A DNA stretch of 64,000 nt from Palaemon carinicauda (Eukaryota; Arthropoda; Malacostraca; Decapoda; Palaemonidae): NCBI RefSeq assembly GCF_036898095.1, contig NC_090728.1, positions 94,509,281-94,573,280 of the forward strand, given 5' to 3'. Below, piece by piece: positions 10,300-21,965 of the stretch (its first letter is position 1; each line of letters begins with the position of its first letter). A program made the translations under genes and the position numbers. Under the pieces are notes generated by a model. The model saw only the letters and a program-made list of their open reading frames with translations. It searched no databases and was not told the DNA's origin.

Positions 10300-10960
10300 A
10301 GGGTTGACTACGAGTCTGCCAGGATCAGCCAGTCGTCCAGATAACGGATGAGACGGATGCTGATCCTGTGTGCCCACGAATAAATCAGGGTGCACACTCT
10401 GGTAAATACCTGAGGTGCTGTGGAGAGACCAAAACACAGCACCTTGAACTGGTAGATCTTGTTGTCTAGGCTGAATCTTAAGTACTTCCTTGAAGACGGA
10501 TGGACTGGGATCTGGAAGTACGCGTCCTTCAGGTCCAGTGTACACATGAAGTCTTGTGGTCTCACTGCAAGTCTGACCGTGTCTGCTGTCTCCATGCTGA
10601 ACGGGGTTTGTTTGACAAACCTGTTCAGAGCTGAGAGGTCGATGACTGGTCTCCAGCCTCCAGACGCCTTCCTTACAAGAAAGAGTCGACTGAAGAAGCC
10701 TGGGGAACCGTCGACAACATCCTGGAGAGCGCCCTTCTTTAACATGGTCTCGACTTCTGCCCGTAGGGCTTGGCCCCTTGCTGATCCCATGGCAAAGGAG
10801 CTCAACGACACTGGATCCGCTATCAGGGGAGGTAGAGATGTGAACGGGACGCGATATCCCTGACTGATTACGGAAATCGTCCAAGAATCGGCCCCGAGTT
10901 GCTGCCACCTGATTGCGCAACTTTGTAGGCATCCCCTCACCGGTGGACATGCAGGGGATT
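10300..10960 (-). CDS. DIRS-A reverse transcriptase core
   Basis: The frame 10940-10308 holds the RT fingers and palm: GFFSRLFLVRKASGGWRPVI, CTLDLKDAYFQIPVHPSSRK (motif A), CFGLSTAPQVFTR and RYLDDWLILADS (YLDD catalytic box). It ends in a stop one residue after the YLDD box region, where the DIRS-D copy reads through, so this is a nonsense mutation. The RT resembles DIRS/Pao-type enzymes with the YLDDW signature rather than LINE FADD. It follows gag with a frame change. Confidence 0.88.
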
Positions 10961-11192
10961 GACAATCCTAGCGTTTGCGGCCTCGGCCACTCCCTCTAGG
11001 ATTTTTCCCTCCCCTGGAGGAGTTTTTGCCTTTCTTGTCTTTGACAGGAAAGGGCTTCAACACCATTACCTATGCTGCCACTGCCGGTTTCGTCGTCTTG
11101 GACGGGCGAGGTTGTTGAGGTGCTGGAGGTTTATAGGGCTTTGATGTAAGAGCCCTATGTAGGAGAGAGTCCTGGTTGGACATCCTCCACCT

Positions 11193-14100
11193 CTATGCTG
11201 CCTGTTCCACGTCTTTAGGCTCAAACAGATTCTTTCCCAAAATGGAAGAATGTCTGAGCCTGCTGACCACGACGGCTGGGACCTTCGTGTGGAACCTCTC
11301 TGTCACCGCATCACATCGTTTCAGATTGGAATTGGCCCACAAGTTCAAGACTTGGTGGGCCAGAAACTCGATGGTGCGGGTGCCTGAAAGGAGGAAGGTC
11401 TCCAGGGCCTTCCTGGTGCTCTCCTTAGACAGGTCCTCGGATTGCAACAGGATACCAAGAAACCCCAGCCAGACATCCTGCCACGAAGTAGCCTGCATGG
11501 TACACTTCGCAACCTTCTCCTGACTAAGGATCTCTGTTGCTGAGAAAGACACTTGCCAGCTAGAGAGCCTTTCTAGAGGGACTCCCTTGGTGAGCTCTTC
11601 CACAGAATGGTGCAAGGGGAGTGCTAGGCAAGACTCCTCCATGATCTCAAAGTACCTCCTCTGGTGGATACGAGGAGGAGGGAGGAGCTTGTTGCCAGCA
11701 GTGGAACGGCTGGAGGAGGCGAGTTCGGAGAGCTGGCCCTCAACCTTAACCCTGGCACTCTTCACCCCTTGGGACCAGGGCAAAGCCGCACTGGCCTTAG
11801 CGGGTTTCTGAGTACCAAAGACTCGGTCCAGGACCGTGTCCTTGCCCTCTCGAGGAGGAATCTCAGGATCCGGGAGCACGTTGAGATGCCTCATCAGGGT
11901 CAGAACCTGCCAGAAGGCATGCTCTGACTCCTGTGGCTCCCCTCCTGGAGAACTGGCAGCAAAGTCTCCCGTCCCCAAAGGCTCTTCTTGGGGGGACACG
12001 TGGACATTCTCTGCGGGTCTTGTTGGCTCTGGTCGAATCCTTGAGGATGACTTGGGGATGGTCTTAGAGTCCTTAGGTTCCCTCCTGGGAGAAATACAGG
12101 ACTCCAACAACGACGTCTGTGGGCTCTTCTCCGCCCCAACCAACCCGGGACGATTCTCCTACACGAGGTGGGGTTTCTCCCATTGGAGCGATGGGAGAAC
12201 GTCTCACCTAGGTAGACTCCGAGGACAGAAAATCCTCGTCCACAGGAGAGGGAGAGAAAATCTGGGGGGGGGGGGGAGAAAGTCTTCCTCAAGGACTTCC
12301 GGGGAGCCAGCTTGGCCCTCGGAGAAGTTACCACGACTTCTACTCCTCTCTTCCTCTTCAGTGGGGTCAGAGCTGCCATTGATTTGAGACCAAACTCAGA
12401 GAAGGCAGGTTTGAAAGCCTGCATGACGGCTCTGACAAGGGGCCCGGACCTTGGCTGCTTATTGACAGCTGCGCTGTCAGAGACTCCCTCTGGAGGGAAG
12501 GGGATCGGGCGATCCTTCGAGTAGAAACTACAACTGGGCCTGCCTGAAAAGAAAGGGAAGAACGCGCGGAGATGATGGCGAGGGCGCGCGTGGGCACGCG
12601 GGCGAGCGCTGGCGTGCAGGAGAGCGATGGCGCACTGGCGAGCGATGGTGCGTTGGCGAGCGATGGCGCGCAAGCGAGCGAACCGCGCACAGGCGAGGGG
12701 GAGCGTTGGCGCGTTGGCGCGCAGGCGATCTACGACGCGTGGGCGAGTGGGTGCATTGGCGCGCAGGTGATCAGTGGCGCGCAGGTGCGCGATCTGGCGA
12801 AAGCAGAGGGTGCGCCAAAGGGTGTGCAAGCACTTGCGCGTGCGGAGGTGATAGCTCACGCGCATGGGCGCGCAGGATCTCGCTGAGCTATAGAAGGTGT
12901 GCGCGCATACGCAGGGAAATAGCCCTAGCGCATGGGCGCGCAGAAGGGCGCACAGCAGGAGCTGTAACAGGTGCGCGCGATGGAGACTGCGCGCCATCGC
13001 GCGCAGGCGAGGTTTGAAGGCGCGTAGGAGATCGCTGACGGGAAGGAGAAGAAAGATTCTTCCCTCCTGCGCCCAGATCCGGAGATCGTGGCGCGCAGGC
13101 GAACGTTGGCGCGCAGGCGAATGCTGGCGCGTAGGTGAAGAGCGCTGGCGAGCAGGAGATCGTGGGCGCGTGGCGCGCATCAGGATAGGGCGCGCAGATG
13201 TGCGCTGGCGAGGAGAAGATCGCTGGCGCGCAGGTGAGACCGCTGGCGCATAGTCTCAGCCACAGGAGATAGCTGGCGCATTGTCCCTGGAACAGGTGGT
13301 CTCTGAAGGGAAGTCTCAGGAACAGCAGGAGAGCGCTTGCACGCCATTGCGCGTGGGCGTGCAGGAGAACGTTGGCGCGCAGGGGATACCTGGCGCTTAA
13401 GGGACTTACTCACATTGTGAGAAAGCCCCTTTTGCCCCAAAGGGACCGATGCCTGTTGGATAACGGGGTGCGTGGGCGCCCACAGCGCGTCAGCGGCCAG
13501 GAACAGAGATGGGAGGTCAGCAGGTCTGGCAGGCGAAGGTGATCGTGAACGATCTGCAGAGAGGTCCAGGGATACAGCTGCAACGGTTGGTGCACGGCGA
13601 GGAGGATCCTCTGCGGGGGACTGCGAGGACGAAGAATCGAAGAGGCACCTCCTAACTCCCTTGTGGGGAGAAGGAAGGCCTCTACGGCAAAGAGGAGGGC
13701 GAGCGTTCTGTCTGATACGTCCTCTGGGGGCAGCAGGCAGACCATCGGCAGTCCTCCGAAGAGGAGTCTCTGTTAGTGAACTCACCCGAGGGGGAGAATC
13801 ACTTGTAGGAGAGACCGTTGGACTTAGCTCCTCCCTCGAAGGATGTTCGGAGGGGGGAACTAAGCCTTCAGCTGCATCAGGAACCATAGCAGGGGTTTGA
13901 CCTAACTCGTCGGAAGCCCCTGCCACAACAACGTCGACGATAAACAGAGGATCAACCTCTGCTACCGTCAGCGACTGTTTGACAGCAGCGTCCAACCTGT
14001 TTATGTCAAACAGGGCTTCCTTGGAGGGCAAACCCTGAAGCCCCAAGGAAGCCCAAAGCTGCAACAAATCATTGTTAGAAACATTGTTATCAGAAATATC

Positions 14101-14520
14101 CTCCCCCGGGGGAGGAGGAGGAGCTGCCTCGCTATGGGAGGCAACTCCCTCTCCCGAACCCCGAGGTTGGTGAACATAAGTACGGCCTACTCTACAACTC
14201 GACGGCCTCTCGGGAGAGACCGATCGAGTGGGAGCTTCGGAGGAGGTTCAGGCTACGGAAGAAGAGTCCTTGGGATTTTCTCTCTTCAAGGAAACACCTG
14301 GAGGAGAAATATCCCGTTTGGACTTCTTCTTCCGGTGCCGGGAAAACCTCTCCCACTGGGAGGTAGACCACTCCCTACACTCACCACATACTTTATTTCT
14401 TTCACACCGTTGGCCCCTGCAAAAAGGACACAAGGTGTGAGGGTCTATGTCCACCGCCGACATATACGTTCCGCAAGGGCGGTCAGGTAAGCCAGGACAC
14501 TTCCGCATGGTAGAGGTCAA
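11193..14520 (-). pseudogene. DIRS-A gag-like ORF with Cys-rich N-terminus and RS-type repeats
   Basis: The N-terminus (14520-14248) carries C-x7-C-x9-DPHTLC-x2-CRG-x2-C-x5-C-x2-C, then a basic stretch (RKKKSK). A TAG (a Gln codon in DIRS-D) ends this first piece. The middle (14067-13180) is Pro/Ser-rich, and 13400-12560 encodes repeats built on SPARQR. The C-terminal 316-residue frame (12143-11193) has SARVKVEGQLSEL, EKVAKCTMQATSWQDVWLG and RTIEFLAHQVLNLWA, a helical domain shared with DIRS-D. Presumed to package element RNA; function inferred only from position. Several frameshifts. Confidence 0.8.
12560..13400 (-). repeat. GC-rich tandem repeat tract inside DIRS-A gag
   Basis: Degenerate repeats of roughly 10-20 bases built on GGCGCGCAGGCGAGCG. 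Read on the minus strand in gag frame they encode Ser-Pro-Ala-Arg-Gln-Arg units (SPARQRSPTRQ and so on), resembling an RS-like domain. The equivalent tract in DIRS-D (31690-32540) uses the same unit but has diverged in length and order. Confidence 0.85.
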
Positions 14521-14624
14521 CTTCCAAACACACTAAAAAGAAAAAGCAAAAACTAAGATCAAAGGCTGTCAAAGTAAGCGAGGGTGGGAGCAGACACGTC
14601 TGATCGTCACCCGAGCCAAAAGCA

Positions 14625-14777
14625 AAGTGAGCTAATCACAGGTGTGTGAGGGGGGGAGGGATAGCAAGCTACCGCTCCCTACCCCCTCGTTAAAATTCTA
14701 ATGGCTCGTCATTTCAGCTACGCCGAAAGTAATACCCATATTAAATAGCGTGGTTTGTATTTCAGTTACGGAACTAA
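14625..14777 (-). repeat. DIRS-A 5' inverted terminal repeat
   Basis: The reverse complement of 14752-14625 matches 7279-7378, including CTATTTAATATGGG, CTTTCGGCGTA-CTGAAATGACG and GTGATTAGCTCACTTTGC. The outermost part (14740-14777) is complementary to the ICR at 7485-7525 rather than to the left terminus, as expected for DIRS. Confidence 0.88.
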
Positions 14778-14784
14778 TACACTT

Positions 14785-14905
14785 TCTAGTACAGTAGTAA
14801 CTTAGTTTACGAACTTAACTCGTTCCAGGTACAAGATCATAATACAAAATGCTCACATTCTAAAACGATTTTTTCCCATAAGAAATAAAAGAAATTAACA
14901 TTATG
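14785..14905. repeat. Possible mariner/pogo-type MITE fragment
   Basis: The stretch CTTAACTCGTTCC followed by ATACAAAATGCTC and CGATTTTTTCCCATAAGAAA resembles the terminal parts of small mariner or pogo-like MITEs in arthropods. Only one half is seen and no matching opposite end was found. The call rests on general pattern recognition and is weak. Confidence 0.35.
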
Positions 14906-15044
14906 CATTCCACACATCCATAAATACACATATACCCACATTCTTAAAGGTTTGTAATGAAATTTAATGAATAAATCATAACACCTAACATCAGAAATAA
15001 ATAAACAATAATTCCCAATAAAAATATAAATATGAAAAGTTTAA

Positions 15045-15390
15045 AAGTAATTTGTATTTTTCCTAATGTATAAACCTTTAGCTATTTAATAGGGATTATC
15101 CTTTTGACGAAGCTGAAAATAGCCATAAGACTTTTTAACGAGGTAGAACTACCCTACCGCTACTGTAGTTAGCGGTAAGGGGTAGGAGGGGTAACCGGGT
15201 ACCCGGCCACCTCTCTTACACACTAGTGTAATCTAATCACTTTTGATTGTAAGCAGGATTTATGGGGGCCAAGTGATGGGGGGACAATTTGATTAAATAG
15301 CTAAAGGTTTGTATGTTAAGGAAAATACAAATTACTTCTGAATTTGTCATTTGTTCCTCCACTAACAAACCTATGCTATTTAATAGGGAA
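15045..15390 (-). repeat. DIRS-B 3' terminal repeat and ICR palindrome
   Basis: The arm AATTTGTATTTTTCCTAATG (15048 on), continuing to ACCTTTAGCTATTTAATAGG, is complementary to 15288-15335. The ICR continues with CCTCCACTAACAAACCTATG at 15356, which predicts the lost 5' end. The sequence is related to, but clearly diverged from, the DIRS-A and DIRS-D terminal repeats. Confidence 0.82.
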
Positions 15391-15849
15391 GACTCACCTC
15401 TTAGAAGGGTGGAAGTCCTGACCAACTGGCTGGGCTTTGACCTGTGGCTTTCCTGTGCACGTAACAGGGAGAAACCCTGACACCTCGTTAAACTAGACGT
15501 GCAAAACACGGTTAGTGACCTGAGCATATTGGTTAATGTGCGATGCTAGCAGTGTAACTAGTCTATGGAATACATTCTAAGAAACGCAGGAATCTAATAA
15601 GTAACCAAAGCCATTACCCAATTCCAACACTCCAGTGGGTATGAGGACACAACAGTACAGTACATTAATCTATACGGTACTAGGTTACACGAGGGAAACA
15701 GTTATACCACAGACAGTGGAGGTAAGCTTTGCGAGTACCGTAGGAGCTGTTGCCCCGTAGAGGGGTAAGATGAAAGAAAGAAAGAGCCAGTCATTCCTTG
15801 TCAATCATCCCAGGCTTATCCTTAGTTAACTCTGCCTTCACCCTCTGCT

Positions 15850-17510
15850 ACTTGTCCATCAAAGAGCTCGAGATGTTATAAACCATTTATTGTGTGGCTA
15901 CCAAAAGGGTAATGGAGAACATCTACATGCTCCCGTGGGTTATGTCTTAGAGGAAGGTGAAGCTGAAGGTCAGAAACATTTTCACCTTGCCACTGGCATG
16001 GTCTGCACCACAAGGTAGCTGTTTGTAAATGTTATGTGCGAATTCCACCTTAAAACGTCATAAGCTCTGGGTCACCTCTATGAGAAGGAGAGGGAGCCAA
16101 TGACTGGTATATGACTCCGTGGGTCCTAGTCATGAAAGAGATCCTGATAAGCCTCCTTCGACCATCCTGGGGTTGGTGAAGCGAGCTGAACCTTTGGGGC
16201 AAGCTATTGTATCTTCCTTGAGATATAACCTCAATTTAATCACTGGTATAATAGCCATTGATCACGATACGGAAGATTCCAGTCCAAAGGGCTTGAACCT
16301 AAGGTTCGAGCTGTGTAGAAAAAAAAGATGGATCTTACTTGGTTCCTCGCCATGAGTGAAAGACGTTAAGAGCGATCCATAGAGTATGCCAACTCTCTCG
16401 GGCGAGGGTAACACCAAAAGAGACCTGTCCTCGAGATCAGGTATAGATTTGCTGTCTAGGGATTCTGGGTCTTCGGGGTGCAACCCAGGGACCGAAGGAG
16501 GCAACCTGTGCCCCGTAGAGGGACTTTATTACCCGATTAAGGTAGGTCAGCTCAAACTCTGTGAAGAGCGATAATTGGAGACAAGGGAAAAAGGCATATC
16601 CTTCCAGTCTGGAGGAGATGCTCAAAGAATGAGCAACAGCCTCACATGGCCTGAGTTTAGGTAAGCCCTTTCTCTTGATGGCAATTTTGAGTGTCTATTA
16701 CTCGAATAACACCCTCAAGAAGAGAGACAAACCTTACACAATCCTCACCACAGAGAATCTAGTCAAAAAGGAAGTCCTCAATAGGTTCTCCAATGTTGTA
16801 GACGTGTCTCTTAGGCAAGATGAGTCTTGCCAGCGAGGTGAGTTTGATGGGCTATACGAGTCTCTTAACGAGACTAGACTGCCAATGAGACCTGCTCGAT
16901 GGCAGGTAAAAGCCATTTTCCCTCGGAGGAATTGCTCAAATAAAAATGGAGCCTAACAGGTAAATGCAGTCTTTCTCCCGCAGCAAGAAGATCAATGCGA
17001 GTCGTTATCTGCGTTGCTTCTCGAAGGAAGGCCTCTGAACTGAGGCTGGCGGAGGAAGTCTTCCATAGGTGGGGTGGATTGGAAAAATTCCAAAACCCAT
17101 AGACAGGATCCCCAAAAGGGGAGACCACGTAAGTGCAGGTATTGTTTCCAGTGAATGGGAAAATAGACAAATCACTGCTCTCATGGTAAGCAAATCTTCC
17201 CGAGGGAAGAAGATACCTTTTTAGGAGATTAGGAGATAGTACCATTCGTCCTCTGACCATAGTCCTGAGGACATGTGGTACCGTATGTGGCCTACCCCAC
17301 TTTCTTTGATGCTTCCATAGGAAACGTAAAATCCAGGAAAACCGAGGAGATTGACTCTCTGGATGAGATTCTTGTCTGGCAACATCCTAATCAGGACAGT
17401 CTCTTGCTTGGATTTCTTAGAGAACCAGAGGATCCTGAGAGGGAAGGTTGACCCTAGGGTAAGAATCTGTGACAACCTTCGATGGTTAGCTAACTGAAGC
17501 ACCATTCCCT
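15850..17510 (-). pseudogene. DIRS-B recombinase, MT and RNase H remnants
   Basis: The segment 15850-16110 aligns by eye with the end of the DIRS-A recombinase (CTGCTACTTGTCCAT, CCGTGGGTTATGTCTTA, AGCTCTGGGTCACCTC). At 17505-17221 the minus strand gives LLGFPGFYVSYGSIKESGVG and SGLWSEDEW, parallel to the PGFDAVSDASKKGWG and SGLWSESEK start of RNase H in DIRS-A. At 17200-17050 SPFGDPVYGF parallels the MT-like domain. Stops and shifts are scattered throughout; it cannot encode an enzyme. Confidence 0.65.
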
Positions 17511-17859
17511 GACATGAAGGATGAAAAACAGATGTCTGAAAAGGGGACTAGGAGTATTAGTCTTAGTAGTTGATCGCATACAGGAAGCCATGGGCTAACT
17601 TTTTGCATGATTGCAAGCCTTCCCCTTGCATGACAGGGTTTGAGGATCAAACTCGTTCAAACAGGATAGGCTAAAATTGGAGACTTCTGTAAGGTGTGAT
17701 CAAAGAAGCTCAATGGTATCTTGAAGAACCCCGTCTTTCCATAAGACCGGATTTTCCAATCGCGAGGATAAAGAGGGACAGATTCCCACCTCCTAAAGGA
17801 GGATGAAAGAGACAAGAAAGTATCTCTTGTGGCTTGTATGTACCTAGAGCCTGAAGGCT

Positions 17860-18460
17860 CAGCGAGATGAGAACCCGAAGGCTTAAGATCACGAGAATCA
17901 AAAGGTTCAACATGACGATGGCCTGAAGACCTGAAGTCACTTGAGCCCAAAGGCTCAAAGCGACGAGAACCTGAAAGCCCGGAGTCACAAGAGGCCGAAG
18001 TCTCAACACGACGGAGCCCAATGGCTCAAAGCCACGAGAGGCCAAAGGCTTAGTGTGACAAGAGCCCAAAGAAGTGTAGTCACGAGAACCAAGATGTTCA
18101 CCGTGATTGAGAACCTGCAGGTTCTGTATTATGAAATGCTGGAGGCAAATCGTAACATGAGCCTGGAGGCTTACGGTCACGAGAGCCTGAAGGCTAAGCA
18201 CGACGAGAACCTGAAGGCTCAACGCAACCAAAACCTGAGGGCTCAGGGTTACGAGAGCCGAGAGGTAAACGTATCAAGCCTGAAGGTTCAGCATAGCAAG
18301 GACCCGAAGGCCCAGGATTACGAGAGCCCAAAGGCTCTGCGTAACGAGAGCCCTACGACTCAGGGTGATGAGAGCCAGAAGGCTCAGTGTGACCGTCACG
18401 AGAACCTGAGAGTTCCACGAGACGAGAACCAGAAGGTTCAAACAGGTGTCTCCTTACCAC
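17860..18460 (-). repeat. DIRS-B gag-like repeat tract (SGSR-x-x-EP units)
   Basis: Short degenerate repeats on the theme ACGAGAGCCTGAAGGCTCAG (20-40 base spacing). On the minus strand one frame reads as Glu-Pro-Ser-Gly-Ser-Arg units (SRDLKPSGSHLAEPSGSRY). Position, after RNase H and before the lost 5' end, matches the gag repeat tracts of DIRS-A, C and D, but with a different unit. Confidence 0.75.
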
Positions 18461-18543
18461 AGGGGAAGGAGCAAACCAAAGATGACGAATGGTCAGAAAC
18501 TATTCCACCCAACGGATCCCCCAACGTCAAACAGGTTCCTCTG

Positions 18544-18564
18544 GAGAGAGAGAGAGAGAGAGAG
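18544..18564. repeat. (GA)n microsatellite
   Basis: About 21 bases of GA dinucleotide repeat within the DIRS-B remnant. Confidence 0.9.
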
Positions 18565-18624
18565 AGCGGTCCATCACAAAAAGCTGGTCACAAGGTTTCT
18601 CTCGCAGATGGGAGGAGGGTTATC

Positions 18625-18900
18625 ACGAAGGATGACATGGCCTAGGACTATGCTTTCCCACAGCCCAGGTTAGAAGCGTAGTCCTCGGCGTAAGGCACGA
18701 AAAGATCTCTCTCACAAAGGAGGACATTGCCTCGGACTTTGCTTTACCCCAGCCCCAAGGGGAGAAGCGTCGTCCTTGGGGTAAGTCACAAGCTGGACAT
18801 GTAAAGATCTCTCTTGGAGACTAGAGAGATGTCCTCCCAAAGGATGACTTTGCCTTCCCCCAAACCTAAGGGGAGAAACGCAGTCTTCAGCGACCAGATA
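18625..18900. repeat. Minisatellite, about three units of 85-120 bases
   Basis: Three consecutive blocks start AGGATGACATGG, AGGAGGACATTGCC and AGGATGACTTTGCC. Each then has CTTT-CC--CAGCCC, GGGGAGAAGCG and GTCCTYGG, with AAAGATCTCTCT between the blocks. It is probably an expansion within the 5' part of DIRS-B gag. Confidence 0.75.
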
Positions 18901-19009
18901 GCAGTTGCAGATCTTCATCGAGCTGCCAGCAATTCTCCCCGGAAGAGAATTATTAATTGTTTCCTTTCTCTCTAGCTGGACACTATAAAATGTTTTCTTA
19001 GCCTTATTC

Positions 19010-19438
19010 ATACATTATTCTCAGAAATATTTGGGATAGCAAAGATTTGTTGCAATTTTTCCAATTTTAGTGAACTCATCCTCAATGTACTTAGGGCTAC
19101 AAATTCTAAATGCCCTAAGGTACGTGGAGGAAAAAACTGAATGCTTTATATTTCTAGAGTGACCGGAGTAGAAATGTACATATGAAAAATTATTGGTAGC
19201 CTTTCTATAAATAAAAAACTTAAATTTATCTGTTTCCCTAACTATTATGTCTAAAAATGGGATACGGTTATTTTCTTCATCTACTATAGTAAATTTTATA
19301 GATAGTACTAATGAATTAATGATTGACACAAAACCCTCATGATTAAAATTTTCTTCTAAAATACCTAGATCATCATCAACATATCGATACCAAACAATTT
19401 GGGAAGACCACACTGAAGGAATTAATCTAGATTAAAGA
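19010..19438 (-). pseudogene. Penelope-like element RT, C-terminal half (split by DIRS-C)
   Basis: The minus-strand product begins SRLIPSVWSSQIVWYRYVDD (YVDD catalytic box), followed by IKFTIVDEENNRIPFLDIIV and FKFFIYRKATNNFSYVH, then a thumb region ending in a stop at 19021. These are hallmarks of Penelope-like RTs. The N-terminal continuation is found at 26281-26000, on the far side of DIRS-C. No GIY-YIG endonuclease follows, so the element is also 3'-truncated. Confidence 0.82.
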
Positions 19439-19760
19439 AAATGGAGTTTTTATGATAAAACAAAGTTTTATGAATACTTACCTGTCAGTTATATATATAG
19501 TTTAGTCTCTGACGTTCGGCAGAATTTTTCAAAAATGGCGGAAACCGCCTTGTGGTGGTACTTGGAATCATTCCCGTTTTCTGTTCCTCAGATCATCTTT
19601 GCCCGACCTGTCTCCTGAGGGGAGGTAGATGGGCCTTAAAATATATATATAACTGCCAGGTAAGTATTCATAAAACTTTGTTTTATCATAAAAACTCCAT
19701 TTTTATGAATAGAATTTACCTGGCAGTTATATATATGTACTGTAGCTGATTCACACATTA
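19439..19760 (-). repeat. DIRS-C 3' terminal repeat and ICR
   Basis: The left terminus (GGAGTTTTTATGATAAAACA, 19443 on) is complementary to 19648-19703. The ICR then continues ATTTTTATGAATAGAA and CAGTTATATATAT, the reverse complement of the right end (25999-25965). The repeat between them (TCTCTGACGTTCGGCAGAAT) pairs with 25960-25826. Together the ICR reads as the two element ends joined. Confidence 0.9.
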
Positions 19761-20229
19761 GGAGGAGGGTGACAGACGGTAAACATCGTTGGGGAAACAA
19801 CAAAAAGTTGTAGGAGAAAAAACACCTTGATTCCTTACCTGCTAAGGTAGCTGACTTCAAAGGTTCCTGCCTTTAGAGTCGCTTTCCCTTAGGAGTGTCA
19901 GCCAGGAGTGGACCTGTCATGCTGAAAACAACTCAATCGAGTCTGTCAACAGGATGAGACCAACAATTTGACTAGACTTCAGAACTACCTTCGTCCCTTA
20001 TATTAAAAACTGCAACCTTACTAAAACTAACCACCTAACCTTGCAGAATAGATATAAACTATCTATCTAGACTGAGGGTACTGTACCACAAGTCGACGTC
20101 CTCAGACAACCATACAAAACACCAACCCACACACAGGTATACAAAAACTAAGGTTGAGGGGAGGTAGTAACTCCTTAGCCTAATACAGAAGCCGTAGCTA
20201 CGTATGGGCCCAAGGTATAACACCTTTCA

Positions 20230-21334
20230 TAATCCACTCTTACCTCTCTGAGGTAATGAGAGGCGAACACAGAGTTGCTTCTCCAGAACGTTGCATCCAT
20301 AATTTACCTAACTGACATACAGTATTCTTACGATATGCCAGCGAAGTAGCAATGGCTCTCACTTCGTGAGCCCACACTTTCAAAAGGCCGAAGTGCTCTT
20401 CCTCACACAAGAGGTGAGCTTCTCTTATAGTCTCCCTCAGGAAAAAAGACAAAGCGTTCTTAGAAAGGGGTTTTTACGGATCTTTCACCGAGCACCATAA
20501 GGAGCTAGATGCACCTCTCACATTCTTAGTGAGAGACAAATAAGCTTTAAGGGCTCTAACTGGACAGAGGAGTCTCTCCTGCTCTTGACCCATTAGATTA
20601 GTGAGGTTAGGAACCTCAAAAGTTCTCGGCCAGGGTTTTGATGGGTTCTCGTTCTTGGCGAGGAAGTCAATCCTTAAAGCACAAACCGCTCCATTCTGAC
20701 TGAAGCCCACTTGTTTTTCAATGGCATGAACTTCGCTGACCCTTTTAGCTGTGGCTAGAGTTATCAGCAAGAGGGTTTTCTTCGTTACATCTCTAAGAGA
20801 AGCTTGCGAGATGGGTTCGAACCTCTTGGTGCAAAGACAGTTCAGAACCACATCCAGGTTCCAAGATGGGGGCCTTAACTGAACCTGCTTAGTTGTCTCA
20901 AAAGACTTCACGAGGTCTTGCAAGTCTTTATTTTGAGACAAATCTAAGCCTCTATGCCTACAGACTGCTGAGAGCATACTCCTATACCCTTTGATCGTGG
21001 ATACTGCCAGTTTAGCATCCTGTCTGAGGTATAACAAAAAATCCGCAATCTGACTCACAGAGGTAGTGGTTGAGGAAACTTTGTGCTGCCTACACCAAGC
21101 TCTAAAAGTCTCCCACTTAGATTGGTAGACCCTTTGTGAAGAGACCCTCCTTGTTCTGGCGATAGCTTTTGCAGCTTGCGCCGAAAATCCTCTCGCTCTG
21201 ACAAGCTTCTCAATAGTCTGAAGGCAGTCAGTTTGAGAGCGAGGGGGTTTTGATGATACCTCTCGAGAAGCTTTGGACTTGCAGGAAGGCTTCTTGGGAA
21301 GTCCATCAACATGTCCACCACTTCCATGAACCAT
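20230..21334 (-). pseudogene. DIRS-C tyrosine recombinase, frameshifted near its C-terminus
   Basis: The main frame (21334-20474, 286 residues) has SQRVYQSKWETFRAWC, SQIADFLLYLRQD, ATAKRVSEVHAI (first catalytic Arg) and LCPVRALKAYL. A second frame (20452-20240) has HEVRAIATSLAY (His-x-x-Arg), and a third frame near 20270-20240 has SHYLRE with the nucleophile Tyr. The catalytic set is therefore all encoded but spread over three frames, so this copy should be dead for integration. Confidence 0.87.
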
Positions 21335-21965
21335 TCTCTCGCTGGCCAGAATGGAGCTACTAGGATCATTCGTCCTGAATCAAGGAGAGCGAATTTCCTG
21401 ACGGTCAGATTGATGATCTTGAACGGGGGAAACGCATGTGTCCATCCCCGTCCAATCCATCAAAAAGGAGTCTACCTCTTGTTCTGGTTGGAGGCGAAAA
21501 GGTCTATTAGAGGTCTCCCTCACAACTTCCAGAGACTCTGACAGACCTGCTGGTTGAGGGTCCATTCTGTGGGAAGAACTTGCCCTTTCCTGCTGAGCAG
21601 GTCTGCTCTTATATTCCTCTGTCCTTGTACGAATCTTGTTAACAACTCTATCTTGTTCTCCTTCGACCATAGAAGGAGCTTCCTTGCTGTTTCGAACAGA
21701 GACAGAGAATGAGTCCCCCCTTGCTTCCTGATGTAAGCTAGAGCTGTGGTGTTGTCCGAGTTGACCTCCACTATCTTCTCTGACACTGAGTCTTTGAAGG
21801 CCTTTAGGCCTAACAGAATGGCCATCAACTCTTTCCTGTTGATGTGTCATCTGATCTGACCCTTTTCCCAAGAGCCTGAGACCTTTTGGCTTCCTAGTGT
21901 TGCACCCCATCCTGACTCCGACGCGTCTGAGAACAACACTAGGTCTGGGTTCTTCTTTTACAGGG
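21055..21965 (-). pseudogene. DIRS-C RNase H and MT-like domains
   Basis: The frame 21828-21520 holds the RNase H middle: MAILLGLKAF (Glu region), VNSDNTTALAYIRKQGG (Asp) and FVQGQRNIRADLLSR (last Asp). The first motif, SDASESGWGA, lies upstream in the frame-shifted segment around 21935, followed by an in-frame stop near 21850. The MT-like end (VAPFWPAREWF) is in 21369-21055. The competing 453-residue open frame over the same DNA (22741-21380) is Arg/Ser-rich and looks like a shadow. Confidence 0.78.

Larger units (their letters stand above)
7228..14777 (-). mobile_element. DIRS-A, full-length but decayed DIRS-like retrotransposon
   Basis: A 7.5 kb element with both ends present. On the minus strand the order is 5' inverted repeat (14777-14625), gag (14520-11193), RT (about 10960-10250), RNase H and MT-like domain (10250-9240), tyrosine recombinase (9195-8009), ICR (7525-7427) and 3' inverted repeat (7400-7228). 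There is no LTR or integrase. Several stops and frameshifts make it inactive in its own right. It shares its terminal repeat family with DIRS-B, DIRS-D and the solo repeat at 61644. It lies in the sense orientation within the USP intron. Confidence 0.9.
15040..18640 (-). mobile_element. DIRS-B, decayed DIRS-like element lacking RT and its 5' end
   Basis: A diverged relative of DIRS-A. The 3' inverted repeat/ICR hairpin (15045-15390) is followed by sequence parallel to the DIRS-A recombinase tail (CTCTGCTACTTGTCC at 15852), RNase H/MT remnants (about 17050-17420) and a gag-like repeat tract (17860-18460). No YLDD RT region is found between RNase H and gag, and the 5' terminus expected from the ICR is not present at 18600-19010. 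Many stops. It is best read as a relic of a non-autonomous copy with an internal deletion. Confidence 0.75.

Noticed and set aside
11836..13253. Long plus-strand frames through 11836-13253 rich in Arg/Ala/Gly (for example 12897-13253)
   Set aside because: They are complements of the GC-rich gag repeat tract of DIRS-A; no domain, and the minus-strand frames match the equivalent DIRS-D gag.
12560..18460. CRISPR-like array (short repeats with variable spacers) at 12.6-13.4 kb or 17.9-18.4 kb
   Set aside because: Units are degenerate, contiguous and continue in a coding frame; no conserved repeat with unique spacers, and the context is eukaryotic.
17710..18645. Plus and minus frames of 170-230 codons in 17710-18645
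   Set aside because: Products of the degenerate repeat tract, which is open in several frames on both strands; no domain. Described as a repeat tract instead.
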